Both the position numbers and the translations under genes were made by a program. From the NCBI GenBank assembly GCA_949130485.1, contig OX422195.1:3804066-3868065 (forward strand): 64,000 nt of DNA, read 5' to 3'. The stretch comes from Agelas oroides (lineage: Eukaryota; Porifera; Demospongiae; Agelasida; Agelasidae). The notes below the pieces were generated by a model. It ran no database searches. It was not told the origin of the DNA and was given only the letters and a program-made list of their open reading frames with translations. Shown here piece by piece: positions 1-12,096 of the stretch. The number at the start of each line of letters is the position of its first letter. Positions within the stretch are counted from its first letter, which is position 1.

Positions 1-443
1 TCCATTTGATGTGTACATTCATAATCTGATGTTTGTTTTCATTTTGGTATGAGTGGTTCAAAAAGAGTCTAGGTACGGTTGTGATTTTACCACTTGTACA
101 TATCGGGTACTTGTAAGTAACAATTTCAGGCCTGGAACAGCTAATACTTGACTAAACTATACAAAATGGGTATCAAACAGTTCCATTTGATGTGTACATT
201 CATAATCTGATGTTTGTTTTCATTTTGGTATGAGTGGTTCAAAAATAGTCCAGGTGCGGTTGTGATTTTACCACTTGTACATATCGGTTACTTGTAACTA
301 ACAATTTCAGGCCCGAAACAGCTAATACTTGACCAAACTATACAAAATGGGTATCAAACAGTTCCATTTGGTGTGTACAATCACAATCAATCACATATTA
401 TACCAATATTTCCATTGCATGACAAGCATCAGAGTCTGATCAT
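1..443. repeat. 181-bp satellite, end of array
   Basis: Two full copies of a 181-bp AT-rich unit (the TCCATTTGATGTGTACATTC start recurs at 1, 182 and 363) are followed by a truncated copy and a unique tail at 385-443 ending GTCTGATCATATA. The same unit and the same tail recur at 27329-31783, so this is the same repeat family seen from its right-hand end. The neighbouring 144-bp satellite starts abruptly at about 444. The left part lies outside the window. No coding potential is seen. Confidence 0.93.
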
Positions 444-1170
444 ATAGCACTGTGAGATTGGTGCAAGGGTGTTTATGAGTGGGAAAGACCTGATAACGCC
501 GTTTTAACCTCCGAGGAGGTGCTGTGAAGCAAGTGGAGGCCGGTTTAAGTGCTAGAGAAGATCGAGAAAGCTCTTTTCACCACTGTGGAAGCCCTGTGAG
601 GTTGGTGCAAGCCTGTTTATATGCGGGAAAGACCTGATAACACCGTTTCAACCTCCGAAGAGGTGCTGTGAAACATGTGGAGGCCTCTTTAAGTGCCAGA
701 GACGATCGAGAAAGCAGTTTTCACCACTGTGATGGCCTTGTGATGTTGGTTCAAGCCTGTTTATGTGCGGGAAAGAATGGATAAAAGCAGTTTTAACCTC
801 CAAGGAGGTGCTGTCAAGCACGAGGAGGCCTGTGGAAGTGCCAGAGCATATCGAAAAAGCAGTTTCACCGCTGTGGAGGCCCTGTGATGGTGGTGCAAGC
901 GTGTTTATGAGTGGGAAAGACCTGATAACACCGTTTTAACCTCCGAGGAGGTACTGTGAAGCTCGTTCAGGCCTGTTTAAGTGCCAGAGAAGATCGAGGA
1001 AACAGTTTTCACCACTGTGGAAGCACTGTGAGGTTGGTGCAAACCTGTTTATGTGCGGGAAAGACGTGATAACGCCGTTTTCACCTCCGAGGAGGTACTG
1101 TGAAGCTCGTTCAGTCCTGTTTAAGTGCCAGAGAAGATCGAGAAAGCATTTTTCACCTCTGTGGTGTCCT

Positions 1171-3768
1171 TGTGATGTTGGTGCAAGCCTGTTTATGTGC
1201 GGGAAAGACCTGATAAAGCAGTTTTTCACCTCCTATGAGGTGCTGCGAAGCACGTGGAGGCCTGTGTAAGTGCCAGAGCATATCGAAAAAGCAGTTTTCA
1301 CCGCTGTGGAGGCCCTGTGAGGTTGGTGCAAGCATGTTTATCAGTGGGAAAGACCTGATAACACCGTTTTAGCCTCCGAGGAGGTGCTGTGAAACATGTG
1401 GAAGCCTCTTTAAGTGCCAGAGATGATCGAGAAAGCAGTTTTCACCACTGTGGAGGCCGTGTGAGGTTGGTGCAAGCCTGTTTATGTGCGGGAAAGACCT
1501 GATAAAAGCAGTTTTAACCTCCTATGCGGTGCTGTGAAGCACGTGGAGGCCTGTTTAATACCAGAGAAGATCGATAAAGCAGTTTTCACCACTGTGGAGA
1601 CCCTGTGATGTTGGTTCAAGCTTGTTTATGTGCGGGAAAGAATGGATATAAGCAGTTTTAACCACCGAGGAGGTGCTGTAAAGCACGTGGAGGCCTGTGT
1701 AAGTGCCAGAGCATATCGAAAAGGCAGTTTTCACCGCTGTGGAGGCCCTGTGAGGTTGGTGCAAGCCTGTTTAGTGCGGGAAAGTCCTGATAACGCCGTT
1801 TTCAACTCCGAGGAGGTGCTGTGAAGCTCGTTCAGGCCTGTTTAAGTGCCAGAGAAGATCGAGAAATCTGTTTTCACCACTGTGGACGCCCTGTGAGGTT
1901 GGTGCAAGCCCGTTTCTATGCGTGAAAGACCTGATAACACCGTTTTAACATCCCAGGAGGTGCTGTGAAACATGTGGAGGCCGGTTTAAGTGCTAAAGAA
2001 GATCGAGAAAAAAGTTTTCACCACTGTGGAAGCACTGTTAGGTTGGTGCAAGCCTGTCTATGTGCGGGAAAGGCGTGGTAACCCCGTTTTAAACCTCCGA
2101 GGAGGTACTGTGATGCTCGTTCAAGCCTGTTGAAGTGCCAGAGAAGATCGAGAAAGCAGTTTTCACAACTGTGGTGGCCTTGTGATGTTGGTGCAAGCCA
2201 GTTTATATGCGCTAAAGAACGGATAACGCCGTTTTAACCTCTGAGGAGGTGCTGTGAAGCACGTGGAAGTCGGTTTAAGTGCTAGAGACGATCGTGAAAG
2301 CAGTTTTCACCCCTGTGGAGGCCGTGTGAGGTTGGTGCAAGCCTGTTTATGTGCGGGAAAGACCTGATAAAAGCAGTTTTAACCTCCTATGCGGTACTGT
2401 GAAGCACGTGGAGGCCTGTTTAAGTACCAGAGAAGATCGAGGAAGCAGTTTTCACCACTGTGGTGGCCTTGTGATGTTGGTGCAAGCCTGTTTATGTGCG
2501 GGAAAGACCTGATAAAGCAGTTTTTCACCTCCTATGAGGTGCTGCGAAGCACGTGGAGGCCTGTGTAAGTGCCAGAGCATATCGAAAAAGCAGTTTTCAC
2601 CGCTGTGGAGGCCCTGTGAGGTTGGTGCAAGCATGTTTATCAGTGGGAAAGACCTGATATCACCGTTTTAGCCTCCGAGGAGGTGCTGTGAAACATGTGG
2701 AGGCCTCTTTAAGTGCCAGAGACGATCGAGAAAGCAGTTTTCACCACTGTGGAGGCCGTGTGAGGTTGGTGCAAGCCTGTTTATGTGCGGGAAAGACCTG
2801 ATAAAAGCAGTTTTAACCTCCTATGCGGTGCTGTGAAGCACGTGGAGGCCTGTTTAATACCAGAGAAGATCGATAAAGCAGTTTTCACCACTGTGGAGAC
2901 CCTGTGATGTTGGTTCAAGCTTGTTTATGTGCGGGAAAGAATGGATATAAGCAGTTTTAACCACCGAGGAGGTGCTGTAAAGCACGTGGAGGCCTGTGTA
3001 AGTGCCAGAGCATATCGAAAAGGCAGTTTTCACCGCTGTGGAGGCCCTGTGAGGTTGGTGCAAGCCTGTTTAGTGCGGGAAAGTCCTGATAACGCCGTTT
3101 TCAACTCCGAGGAGGTGCTGTGAAGCTCGTTCAGGCCTGTTTAAGTGCCAGAGAAGATCGAGAAATCTGTTTTCACCACTGTGGACGCCCTGTGAGGTTG
3201 GTGCAAGCCCGTTTCTATGCGTGAAAGACCTGATAACACCGTTTTAACATCCCAGGAGGTGCTGTGAAACATGTGGAGGCCGGTTTAAGTGCTAAAGAAG
3301 ATCGAGAAAAAAGTTTTCACCACTGTGGAAGCACTGTTAGGTTGGTGCAAGCCTGTCTATGTGCGGGAAAGGCGTGGTAACCCCGTTTTAAACCTCCGAG
3401 GAGGTACTGTGATGCTCGTTCAAGCCTGTTGAAGTGCCAGAGAAGATCGAGAAAGCAGTTTTCACAACTGTGGTGGCCTTGTGATGTTGGTGCAAGCCAG
3501 TTTATATGCGCTAAAGAACGGATAACGCCGTTTTAACCTCTGAGGAGGTGCTGTGAAGCACGTGGAAGTCGGTTTAAGTGCTAGAGACGATCGTGAAAGC
3601 AGTTTTCACCCCTGTGGAGGCCGTGTGAGGTTGGTGCAAGCCTGTTTATGTGCGGGAAAGACCTGATAAAAGCAGTTTTAACCTCCTATGCGGTACTGTG
3701 AAGCACGTGGAGGCCTGTTTAAGTACCAGAGAAGATCGAGGAAGCAGTTTTCACCACTGTGGTGGCCT
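1171..3768. repeat. 1299-bp tandem segmental duplication (9 satellite units)
   Basis: The stretch 1171-2469 is repeated at 2470-3768 with a constant offset of 1299 bp and very few differences, for example the same AATGGATATAAGCAG and GTCCTGATAACGCC variants in the same order. 1299 is nine 144-bp units, so whole blocks rather than single units were copied. Edges are approximate because they lie inside repeats. Confidence 0.88.
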
Positions 3769-5263
3769 TGTGATGTTGGTGCAAGCCAGTTTATATGCGG
3801 GAAAGACCGGATAACGCCGTTTTAACCTCCGAGGAGGTGCTGTGAAGCACGTGGAAGTCGGTTTAAGTGCTAGAGACGATCGTGAAAGTATTTTTCACCT
3901 CTGTGGAAGCGGTGTGAGGTTGGTGCAAGCCTGTTTATGTGCGGGAAAGACCTGATAAAAGCAGTTTTAACCTCCCATGCGGTGCTGTGAAGCACGTGGA
4001 GGGCTGTTTAAGTACCAGAGAAGATCGAGGAAGCAGTTTTTACCACTGCGGTGGCCTTGTGATGTTGGTGCAAGCCAGTTTAGATGCGGGAAAGACCGGA
4101 TAACGCCGTTTTAACCTCAGAGGAGGTGCTGTGAAGCAAGTGGAGGCCGGTTTAAGTGTTAGAGAAGATCGAGAAAACAGTTTTCACCAATGTGGAAGCA
4201 CTGTGAGCTTGGTGCAAGCCTGTTTATGTGCGGGAAAGTCCTGATAACGCCGTTTTCACCTCCGAGGAGGAACTGTGAAGCTTGTTCATGCCTGTTTAAG
4301 TGCCAGAGAAGATCGAGAAAGCTGTTTTCACCACTGTGGACGCCCTGTGAGGTTGGTGCAAGCCTGTTTATGTGCGGGAAAGACCTGATAAAAGCAGTTT
4401 TAACCTCCTATGCGGTGCTATGAAGCACGTGGAGGCCTGTTTAATACCAGAGAAGATCGATAAAGCAGTTTTCACCACTGTGGAGGCCCTGTGATGTTGG
4501 TTCAAGTCTGTTTATGTGCAGGAAAGAATGGATAAAAGCAGTTTTAACCTCCGAGGTGCTGTGAAGCACGTGGAGGCCTTTGTAAGTGCTAGAGAATATC
4601 GAAAAAGCAGTTTTCACCGCTGTGGAAGCCCTGTGATGGTGGTGCAAGCGTGTTTATGAGTGGGGAAGACCTGATAAGACCGTTTTCACCTCCGAGGAGG
4701 TACTGTGAAGCTCGTTCAGGCCTGTTTAAGTGCCAGAGAAGATCGAGGAAACAGTTTTCACCACTGTGGAAGCACTGTGAGGTTGGTGCAAGCCTGTTTA
4801 TGTGCGGGAAAGACGTGATAACGCCGTTTTCACCTCCGAGGAGGTACTGTGAAGCTCGTTCAGTCCTGTTTAAGTGCCAGAGAATATCGAGAAAGCAGTT
4901 TTCTCTACTGTGATGGGCTTGTGATGTTGATTCAAGCCTGTTTATGTGCGGGAAACAATGGATAAAAGCAGTTTTAACCCCCGAGGAGGTGCTGTAAAGC
5001 ACGAGTAGGCCTGTGGAAGTGCCAGAGCATATCGAAAAAGCAGTTTTCACCGCTGTGGAGGCCCTGTGATGGTGGTGCAAGCGTGTTTATGAGTGGGAAA
5101 GACCTGATAACACCGTTTTCCCCTCCCAGGAGGTACTTTGAAGCTCGTTCAGGCCTGTTTAAGTGCCAGAGAAGATGGAGGAAACAGTTTTCACCACTGT
5201 GGAAGCACTGTGAGGTTGGTGCAAACTTGTTTATGTACGGGAAAGACCTGATAAAAGCAGTTT

Positions 5264-6310
5264 TAACCTCCTATGCGGTGCTGTGAAGCACGTGGAGGCC
5301 TGTTTAATACCAGAGGAGATCGATAAAGCAGTTTTCACCACTGTGGAGACCCTGTGATGTTGGTTCAAGCTTGTTTATGTGCGGGAAAGAATGGATATAA
5401 GCAGTTTTAACCACCGAGGAGGTGCTGTAAAGCACGTGGAGGCCTGTGTAAGTGCCAGAGCATATCGAAAAGGCAGTTTTCACCGCTGTGGAGGCCCTGT
5501 GAGGTTGGTGCAAGCCTGTTTAGTGCGGGAGGGTCCTGATAACGCCGTTTTCAACTCCGAGGAGGTGCTGTGAAGCTCGTTCAGGCCTGTTTAAGTGCCA
5601 GAGAAGATCGAGAAATCTGTTTTCACCACTGTGGACGCCCTGTGAGGTTGGTGCAAGCCCGTTTCTATGCGTGAAAGACCTGATAACACCGTTTTAACAT
5701 CCCAGGAGGTGCTGTGAAAAACACCTGATAGCACAACTTCTTTAACCAAGTACGCCTTGGAGCTGTTTTATAAATGTCCATGGTCGACCTGGAAAAAGTA
5801 ATCACCAGATGGAGCACCTCAACAGAATAGCGAAAGAAGCTGTTGGTTACCTGGGAGCCAACAAAACAGCATCCAAGGCAAACAGTTGCATAGTGACATG
5901 TGGAGGCCGGTTTAAGTGCTAAAGAAGATCGAGAAAAAAGTTTTCACCACTGTGGAAGCACTGTTAGGTTGGTGCAAGCCTGTCTATGTGCGGGAAAGGC
6001 GTGGTAACCCCGTTTTAAACCTCCGAGGAGGTACTGTGATGCTCGTTCAAGCCTGTTGAAGTGCCAGAGAAGATCGAGAAAGCAGTTTTCACAACTGTGG
6101 TGGCCTTGTGATGTTGGTGCAAGCCAGTTTATATGCGCTAAAGAACGGATAACGCCGTTTTAACCTCTGAGGAGGTGCTGTGAAGCACGTGGAAGTCGGT
6201 TTAAGTGCTAGAGACGATCGTGAAAGCAGTTTTCACCCCTGTGGAGGCCGTGTGAGGTTGGTGCAAGCCTGTTTATGTGCGGGAAAGACCTGATAAAAGC
6301 AGTTTTAACC
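5264..6310. repeat. Third partial copy of the 1299-bp block, interrupted
   Basis: From about 5264 the variants found at 1515 and 2814 recur in the same order (offset 2450 from the second copy). This copy continues to about 6310 but is broken by 177 bp of foreign sequence at 5720-5896, which the other two copies lack. Those copies therefore preserve the pre-insertion sequence. Confidence 0.85.
5720..5896 (+). pseudogene. 177-bp insert resembling a DUF6589-type protein fragment
   Basis: This segment is absent from the two sister copies of the satellite block. One plus-strand frame reads MEHLNRIAKEAVGYLGANKT near 5813-5872, which resembles the MEHLNR...LGANKT signature I associate with DUF6589-domain proteins found in animal mobile elements. 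An upstream frame (KYALELFYKCPW) looks like a frameshifted continuation. Only about 55 codons are present, with no start and no splice signals, so it is a dead fragment. Edges show GTGA microhomology rather than a clear target duplication. The family assignment is from memory and uncertain; the insertion itself is certain. Confidence 0.5.
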
Positions 6311-7063
6311 TCCTATGAGGTGCTGTGAAGCACCAGAGAAGATCGATAAAGCAGTTTTCACCGCTGTGGAGGCCCTTTGAGGTTGGTGTAAGCGTGTTTA
6401 TGAGTGGGAAAGACCGGATAACGCCGTTTTAACCTCGAGGAGGTGCTGCGAAGCACATGGAGGCCGGTTTATGTGCTTGAGAAGATCGAGAAAACAGTTT
6501 TCACCACTGTGGAAGCACTGTGAGGTTGTTGCAAGCCTGTTTATGTGCGGGAAAGTCCTGATAACGCCGTTTGCAACTCCGAGGAGGTACTGTGAAGCTT
6601 GTTCATGCCTGTTTAAGTGCCAGAGAAGATCGAGAAAGCTGTTTTCACCACTGTGGACGCCCTGTGAGGTTGGTGCAAGCTTGTTTATATGCGGAAAATA
6701 CTTGATAACACCGTTTTAACCTCCGAGGAGGTGCTGTGAAGCATGTGGAGGCCTGTTTAAGTACCAGAGACGATCGAGAAAGCAGTTTTCAACACTGTGG
6801 AGGCCCTGTGATGTTGGTGCAAGCGTGTTTATGAGTGGGAAAGACCTGATAACACCGTTTTCACCTCCGAGGAGGTACTGTGAAGCTCGTTCAGGCCTGT
6901 TTAAGTGCCAGAGAAGATCGAGGAAACAGTTTTCACCACTGTGGAAGCACTGTGAGGTTGGTGCAAGCCTGTTTATGTGCGGGAAAGACGTGATAACGCC
7001 GTTTTCACCTCCGAGGAGGTACTGTGAAGCTCGTTCAGTCCTGTTTAAGTGCCAGAGAAGATT

Positions 7064-7544
7064 CTTGAACAAGGGCATGCAGTCACTGGAAACTGTGCAA
7101 AAATTTGCTTGTAAAGTCTGTCTCAAGCAATGGGACTTGGACTATGACAGTATGTTGCAACTGCTCAACCTCCCCCGTCTGTCAGTTCGTCGTAAATATC
7201 TTAAGCTAACTGCAATGTACAATATTGTTAGTGGTCATATGGACTTCCCATCTAGTATCTTTGTACAAAGTAATTTACCATACCACCTTAATCGTACAAG
7301 TACGTTTAATTTTACTAGACCTTTTGCACATACTAATTACATGTATCACTCATTTGTACCTTCTGTAATCTCCTCCTGGAACAATTTGCCTGACTCAGTT
7401 AAATTATGTTCTATCTCCTCCTTTAAAAGATCCTTGTTGTATCACTTTGAGGCACATGTCTCACATTAGCTATCAGCTATACTCATGTTGCCTTTGTCAT
7501 TTATGACATAAATTTTATAGAAAAAAATAAATAAATTTTAAAAA
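7064..7544 (+). mobile_element. 5'-truncated non-LTR retrotransposon (CR1/Jockey-like 3' end)
   Basis: An insertion in a satellite unit, flanked by the 5-bp direct repeat AAGAT (7059-7063 and 7545-7549). It carries the last ~135 codons of a reverse-transcriptase ORF with the typical C-terminal pattern: SLETVQKFACK, then LPRLSVRRKYLKLTAMYNI, then SSWNNLPDSVK and SFKRSLLYHF, stop at 7467-7469. A ~70-bp 3' UTR ends in an A-rich AATAAATAAA-type tail. No catalytic RT or endonuclease domain is present, as expected for target-primed insertion that stopped early. The open frame runs upstream into the satellite only by chance. The clade is a guess from the C-terminal pattern. Confidence 0.9.
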
Positions 7545-10500
7545 AAGATCGAGAAAGCAGTTTTCTCCACTGTGGTGGCCTTGTGATGTTGGTGCAAGCC
7601 TGTTTATGTGCGGGAAAGACCTGATAAAGCAGTTTTTAACCTCCGAGGAGGTGCTGTGGATCATGTGGAGGCCTGTTTAAGTGCCAGATAAAATCGGGAA
7701 AGCAGTTTTCACCGCTGTGGAGGCCCTGTGATGCTGGTGCAAGCCTGTTTATGTGCGGGAAAGACCTTTTTACGCCGTTTTCCCCTCCTAGGAAGTGGTG
7801 TGCAGCACGTGGAGGCCTGTTTAAGTGCCAGAGAAGATCGAGAAAGTAGTTTTGTCCACTGTGGAAGCCCTGTGTGGTTGATGCAAGCCTGTTTATGCGA
7901 GGTAAAGGCCTGATAATGCCGTTTTAACCGCCGAGGAGATCTTCTGAAGCAAGTGCAGGCCTGTTTAAGTGCCAGAGAAGATCCAGAAAGCAGTTTTCAA
8001 CGCTGTGGACGCCCTGTGAGCTTGGTTCAAGCGAGTTTATCTGCGGGAAAGACTTGATAACACCGTTTTAACCTTCGAGGAGGCGCTGTGAAGCATGTGG
8101 AGGCCTGTTTAAGTGCCAGAGACGATCGAGAAAACAGTTTTCACCACTGTGGAGGCACTGTGAGGTTGGTGCAAGCCTGCTTACGTGCGCGAAATACCTG
8201 ATAACGCAGTTTTAACCTCCGAGGAGGTGCAGTGAAACATGTGGAGGCCGGTTTAAGTGCTAGAGAAGATCGAGAAAACAGTTTTCACCGCTGTGGAGGC
8301 CCTGTGAGGTTGATTCAAGCCTGTTTATATGCGGGAAAGCCCGGATAACGCCATTTTAACCTCCGAGGAGGTGCTGTGAAACATGTGGAGGCCTGTTTAA
8401 GTGCCAGAGACGATCGAGAAAGCAGTTTGAACCACTGTGGAGGCTCTGTGAGATTGATGCAAGCATGTTTATGTGCGGGAAAGACCTGAAAAAAGCAGTT
8501 TTAACCTCCTATGAGGTGCTGTGAAGCACGTGGAGGCCTGTGGAAGTGCCAGAGCATATCGAAAAAGTAGTTTTCACCGCTGTGGAGGCCCTGTGAGGTT
8601 GGTGCAAGCGTGTTTATGAGTGGCAAAGACCTGATAACCTCGTTTTAACCTCCGAGGAGGTGCTGTGACGCAAGTGGAGGCCGGTTTAAGTGCGAGAGAA
8701 GATCGAGAAAACAGTTTTCACCACTGTGGAAGCTCTGTGAGGTTGGTGCAAGCCTGTTTATGTACAGGAAAGTCCTGATAACGCCGTTTTAACCTCCGAG
8801 GAGGTACTGTGAAGCTCGTTCATGCCAGTTTAAGTGCCAGAGAAGATCGAGAAAGCTGTTTTCACCACTGTGGACGCCCTGTGAGGTTGATGCAAGCCTG
8901 TTTATATGCGGGGAAAGACCTGACAACACCGTTTTAACCTCCGAGGAGGTGCTGTGAGACATGTGGAGGCCCCTTTAAGTGCCAGAGACGATTGAGAAAG
9001 CAGTTTTCACCACTGTGGAAGCACTGTGAGGATTGTGCAAGCCTGTTTATGTGCGGGAAACGCGTGATAACGCCGTTTTCACATCCGAGGAGGTACTGTG
9101 AAGCTCGATCAGGCCTGTTTAAGTGCCAGAGAAGTTCAAGGAAGTAGTTTTCACCACTGTGGTGGCCTTGTGATGTTGGTTCAAGCCTGTTTATGTGCGG
9201 GAAAGAATGGATAAAAGCAGTTTTAACCTCCTATGAGGTGCTGTGAAGCACGTGGAGGCCTGTGTAAGTGCCAGAGCATATCGAAAAAGCAGTTTTCACC
9301 GCTGTGGAGGCCCTGTGATGTTGGTGCAAGCGTTTTTATGAGTGGGAAAGACCTGATAACACCGTTTTCACCTCCGAGGAGGTACTGAGCAGCTCGTTCT
9401 GGCCTGTTTAAGTCCCAGAGAAGATCGAGGAAACAGTTTTCACCACTGTGGAAGCACTGTGAGGTTGATGCAAGCGTGTTTATGTGCGGGAAAGACGTTA
9501 TAACGCCGTTTTCACCTCCAAGGAGGTACTGTGAAGCTCGTTCAGGCCTGTTTAAGTGCCAAAGAAGATCGAGAAAGCAGTTTTCACCACTGTGGTGGCC
9601 TTGTGATGTTGGTGCAAGCCTGTTTATGTGCGGGAAAGACCTGATAAAGCAGTTCTAACCTCCTAGGAGGTGCTGTGAAGCACACGGAGGCCTGTGTAAG
9701 TGCCAGAGCATACCGAAAAAGCAATTTTCACCGCTGTGGAGGCCCTGTGAGGTTGGCGCAAGCGTGTTTATGAGTGGGAAAGACCCTGATAACACCGTTT
9801 TAACCTCAGAGGAGGTGCTGTGAAACATGTGGAGGCCTCTTTAAGTGCCAGAGACGATCGAGAAAGCAGTTTTCACCACTGTGGAGGCCGTGTGAGGTTG
9901 GTGCAAGCCTATGAGTGGGAAAGACCTGATAACACCGTTTTCACCTCCGAGGAGGCACTGAGAAGCTCGTTCTGGCCTGTTTAAGTCCCAGAGAAGATCG
10001 AGGAAACAGTTTTCACCACTGTGGAAGCACTGTGAGGTTGGTGCAAGCCTGTTTATGTGCGGGAAAGACGTGATAACGCCGTTTTCACCTCCGAGGAGGT
10101 ACTGTGAAGCTCGTTCAGGCCTGTTTAAGTGCCAGAGAAGATCGAGAAAGCAGTTTTCACCACTGTGGTGGCCTTGTGATGTTGGTGCAAGCCTGTTTAT
10201 GCGCGGGAAAGACCTGATAAAGCAGTTTTAACCTCCTATGAGGTGCTGTGAAGCACGCGCAGGCCTGTGTAAGTGCCAGAGCATACCGAAAAAGCAATTT
10301 TCACCGCTGTGGAGGCCCTGTGAGGTTGGTGCAAGCGTGTTTATGAGTGGGAAAGTCCTGATAACGCCGTTTTAAACTCCGAGGTGGTGCTGTGAAGCAA
10401 GTGTAGGCCGGGTTAAGTGCTAGAGAAGATTGAGAAAACAGTTTTCACCACTGTGGAAGCACTGTGAGCTTGGTGCAAGCCTGTTTATGTGCGGGAAAGT

Positions 10501-12096
10501 CCTGATAACGCCGTTTTAACCTCGGAGGAGGTACTGTGAAGCTCGTTCATGCCTGTTTATGTGCCAGAGATGATCGAGAAAGCTGTTTTCACCACTGTGG
10601 ACGCCCTGTGAGGTTGCTGCAAGCCTGTTTATATGCGGGGAAAGACCTGATAACACCGTTTTAACCTCCGAGGAGGTGCTGTGAAACATGTGGAGACCTC
10701 TTTAAGTGCCAGAGACGATCGAGAAAGCAGTTTGAACCACTGTGGAGGCCGTGTGAGGTTGGTGCAAGCCTGTTGATGTGCCTGATAAAAGCAGTTTTAA
10801 CCTCCTATGCGGTGCTATGAAGCTCGTGGAGGCCTGTTTAATACCAGAAAAGATTGATAAAGCAGTTTTCACCACTGTGGAGGCCCTGTGATGGTTGTGC
10901 AAGCGTGTTTATGAGTGGGAAAGACCTGATAACACCGTTTTCACCTCCGAGGAGGTACTGAGAAGCTCGTTCAGGCCTGTTTAAGTGCCAGAGAAGATCG
11001 AGGAAACAGTTTCCACCACTGTGGAAGCACTGTGAGGTTGGTGCAAGCGTGTTTATGTGCGGGAAAGACGTGATAACGCCGTTTTCACCTCCGAGGAGGT
11101 ACTGTGAAGCTCGTTCAGGCCTGTTTAAGTGCCAGAGAAGATCGAGAAAGCAGTTTTCACCACTGTGGTGGCCCTGTGATGTTGGTGCAAGCCTGTTTAT
11201 GTGCGGGAAAGACCTGATAAAGCAGTTTTAACCTCCTATGAGGTGATGTGAAGCACGTGGAGGCCTGTTTAAGAGCAAGACAAAATCGAGAAAGCAGTTT
11301 TCACCGCTGTGGAGACCCTGTGAGGTTGGTGCAAGCCTGTTGATGCGCAGTAGAAACCTGATTACGCCGTTTTAACCTCCGAGGAGGTGCTGTGAATCAT
11401 GTTGAGGCCAGTTAAAGAGCTAGAGAAGATCGTGAAAACAGTTTTCACCACTGTGGAGGCCCTGTGAGGTTGGTGCAAGCCTGTTTATAGGCGGGGAATG
11501 ACTTGATAACACCGTTTTAACCTCTGAGGAGGTGCTGTAAAACATGTGGAGGCCTCTTTAAGTAGAGGATCGAGAAAGCAGTTTGCACCACTGTGGAGGC
11601 CTTGTGAGGTTGGTGCAAGCCTGTTTATGTGCGGGAAAGACCTGATAAAAGCAGTTTTAACCTCCTATGCGGTGCTGTGAAGCACGTGGAGGCCTGTTTA
11701 ATACCAGAGAAGATCGATAAAGCAGTTTTCACCACTGTGGAGGCCCTGTGATGGTGGTGCAAGCGTGTTTATGTGCGGGAAAGACGTGATAACGCCGTTT
11801 TGACCTCCGAGGAGGTACTGCGAAGCTCCTTCAGGCCTGTTTAAGTGCCAGAGAAGAACGAGAAAGCAGTTTTCACCACGGTTGTGGCCTTGTGATGTTG
11901 GTGCAAGACTGTTTATGTGCGGGAAAGACCTGATAAAGCAGTTTTAACCACCTATGAGGTGCTGTGAAGCACGTGGAGGCCTGTTTAAGAGCAAGAGAAA
12001 ATCGAGAAAGAAGTTTTCACCGCTGTGGAGACCCTGTGAGGTTGGTACAAGCCTGTTTATGCACAGTAAAAACCTGATTACGCCGTTTTAACCTCC

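Noticed and set aside
4589-5080. 163-codon minus-strand ORF and dozens of 60-110 codon ORFs in the satellite
   Set aside because: They are translations of the 144-bp repeat, occur on both strands, and vary with unit drift. No start context or independent conservation is visible.
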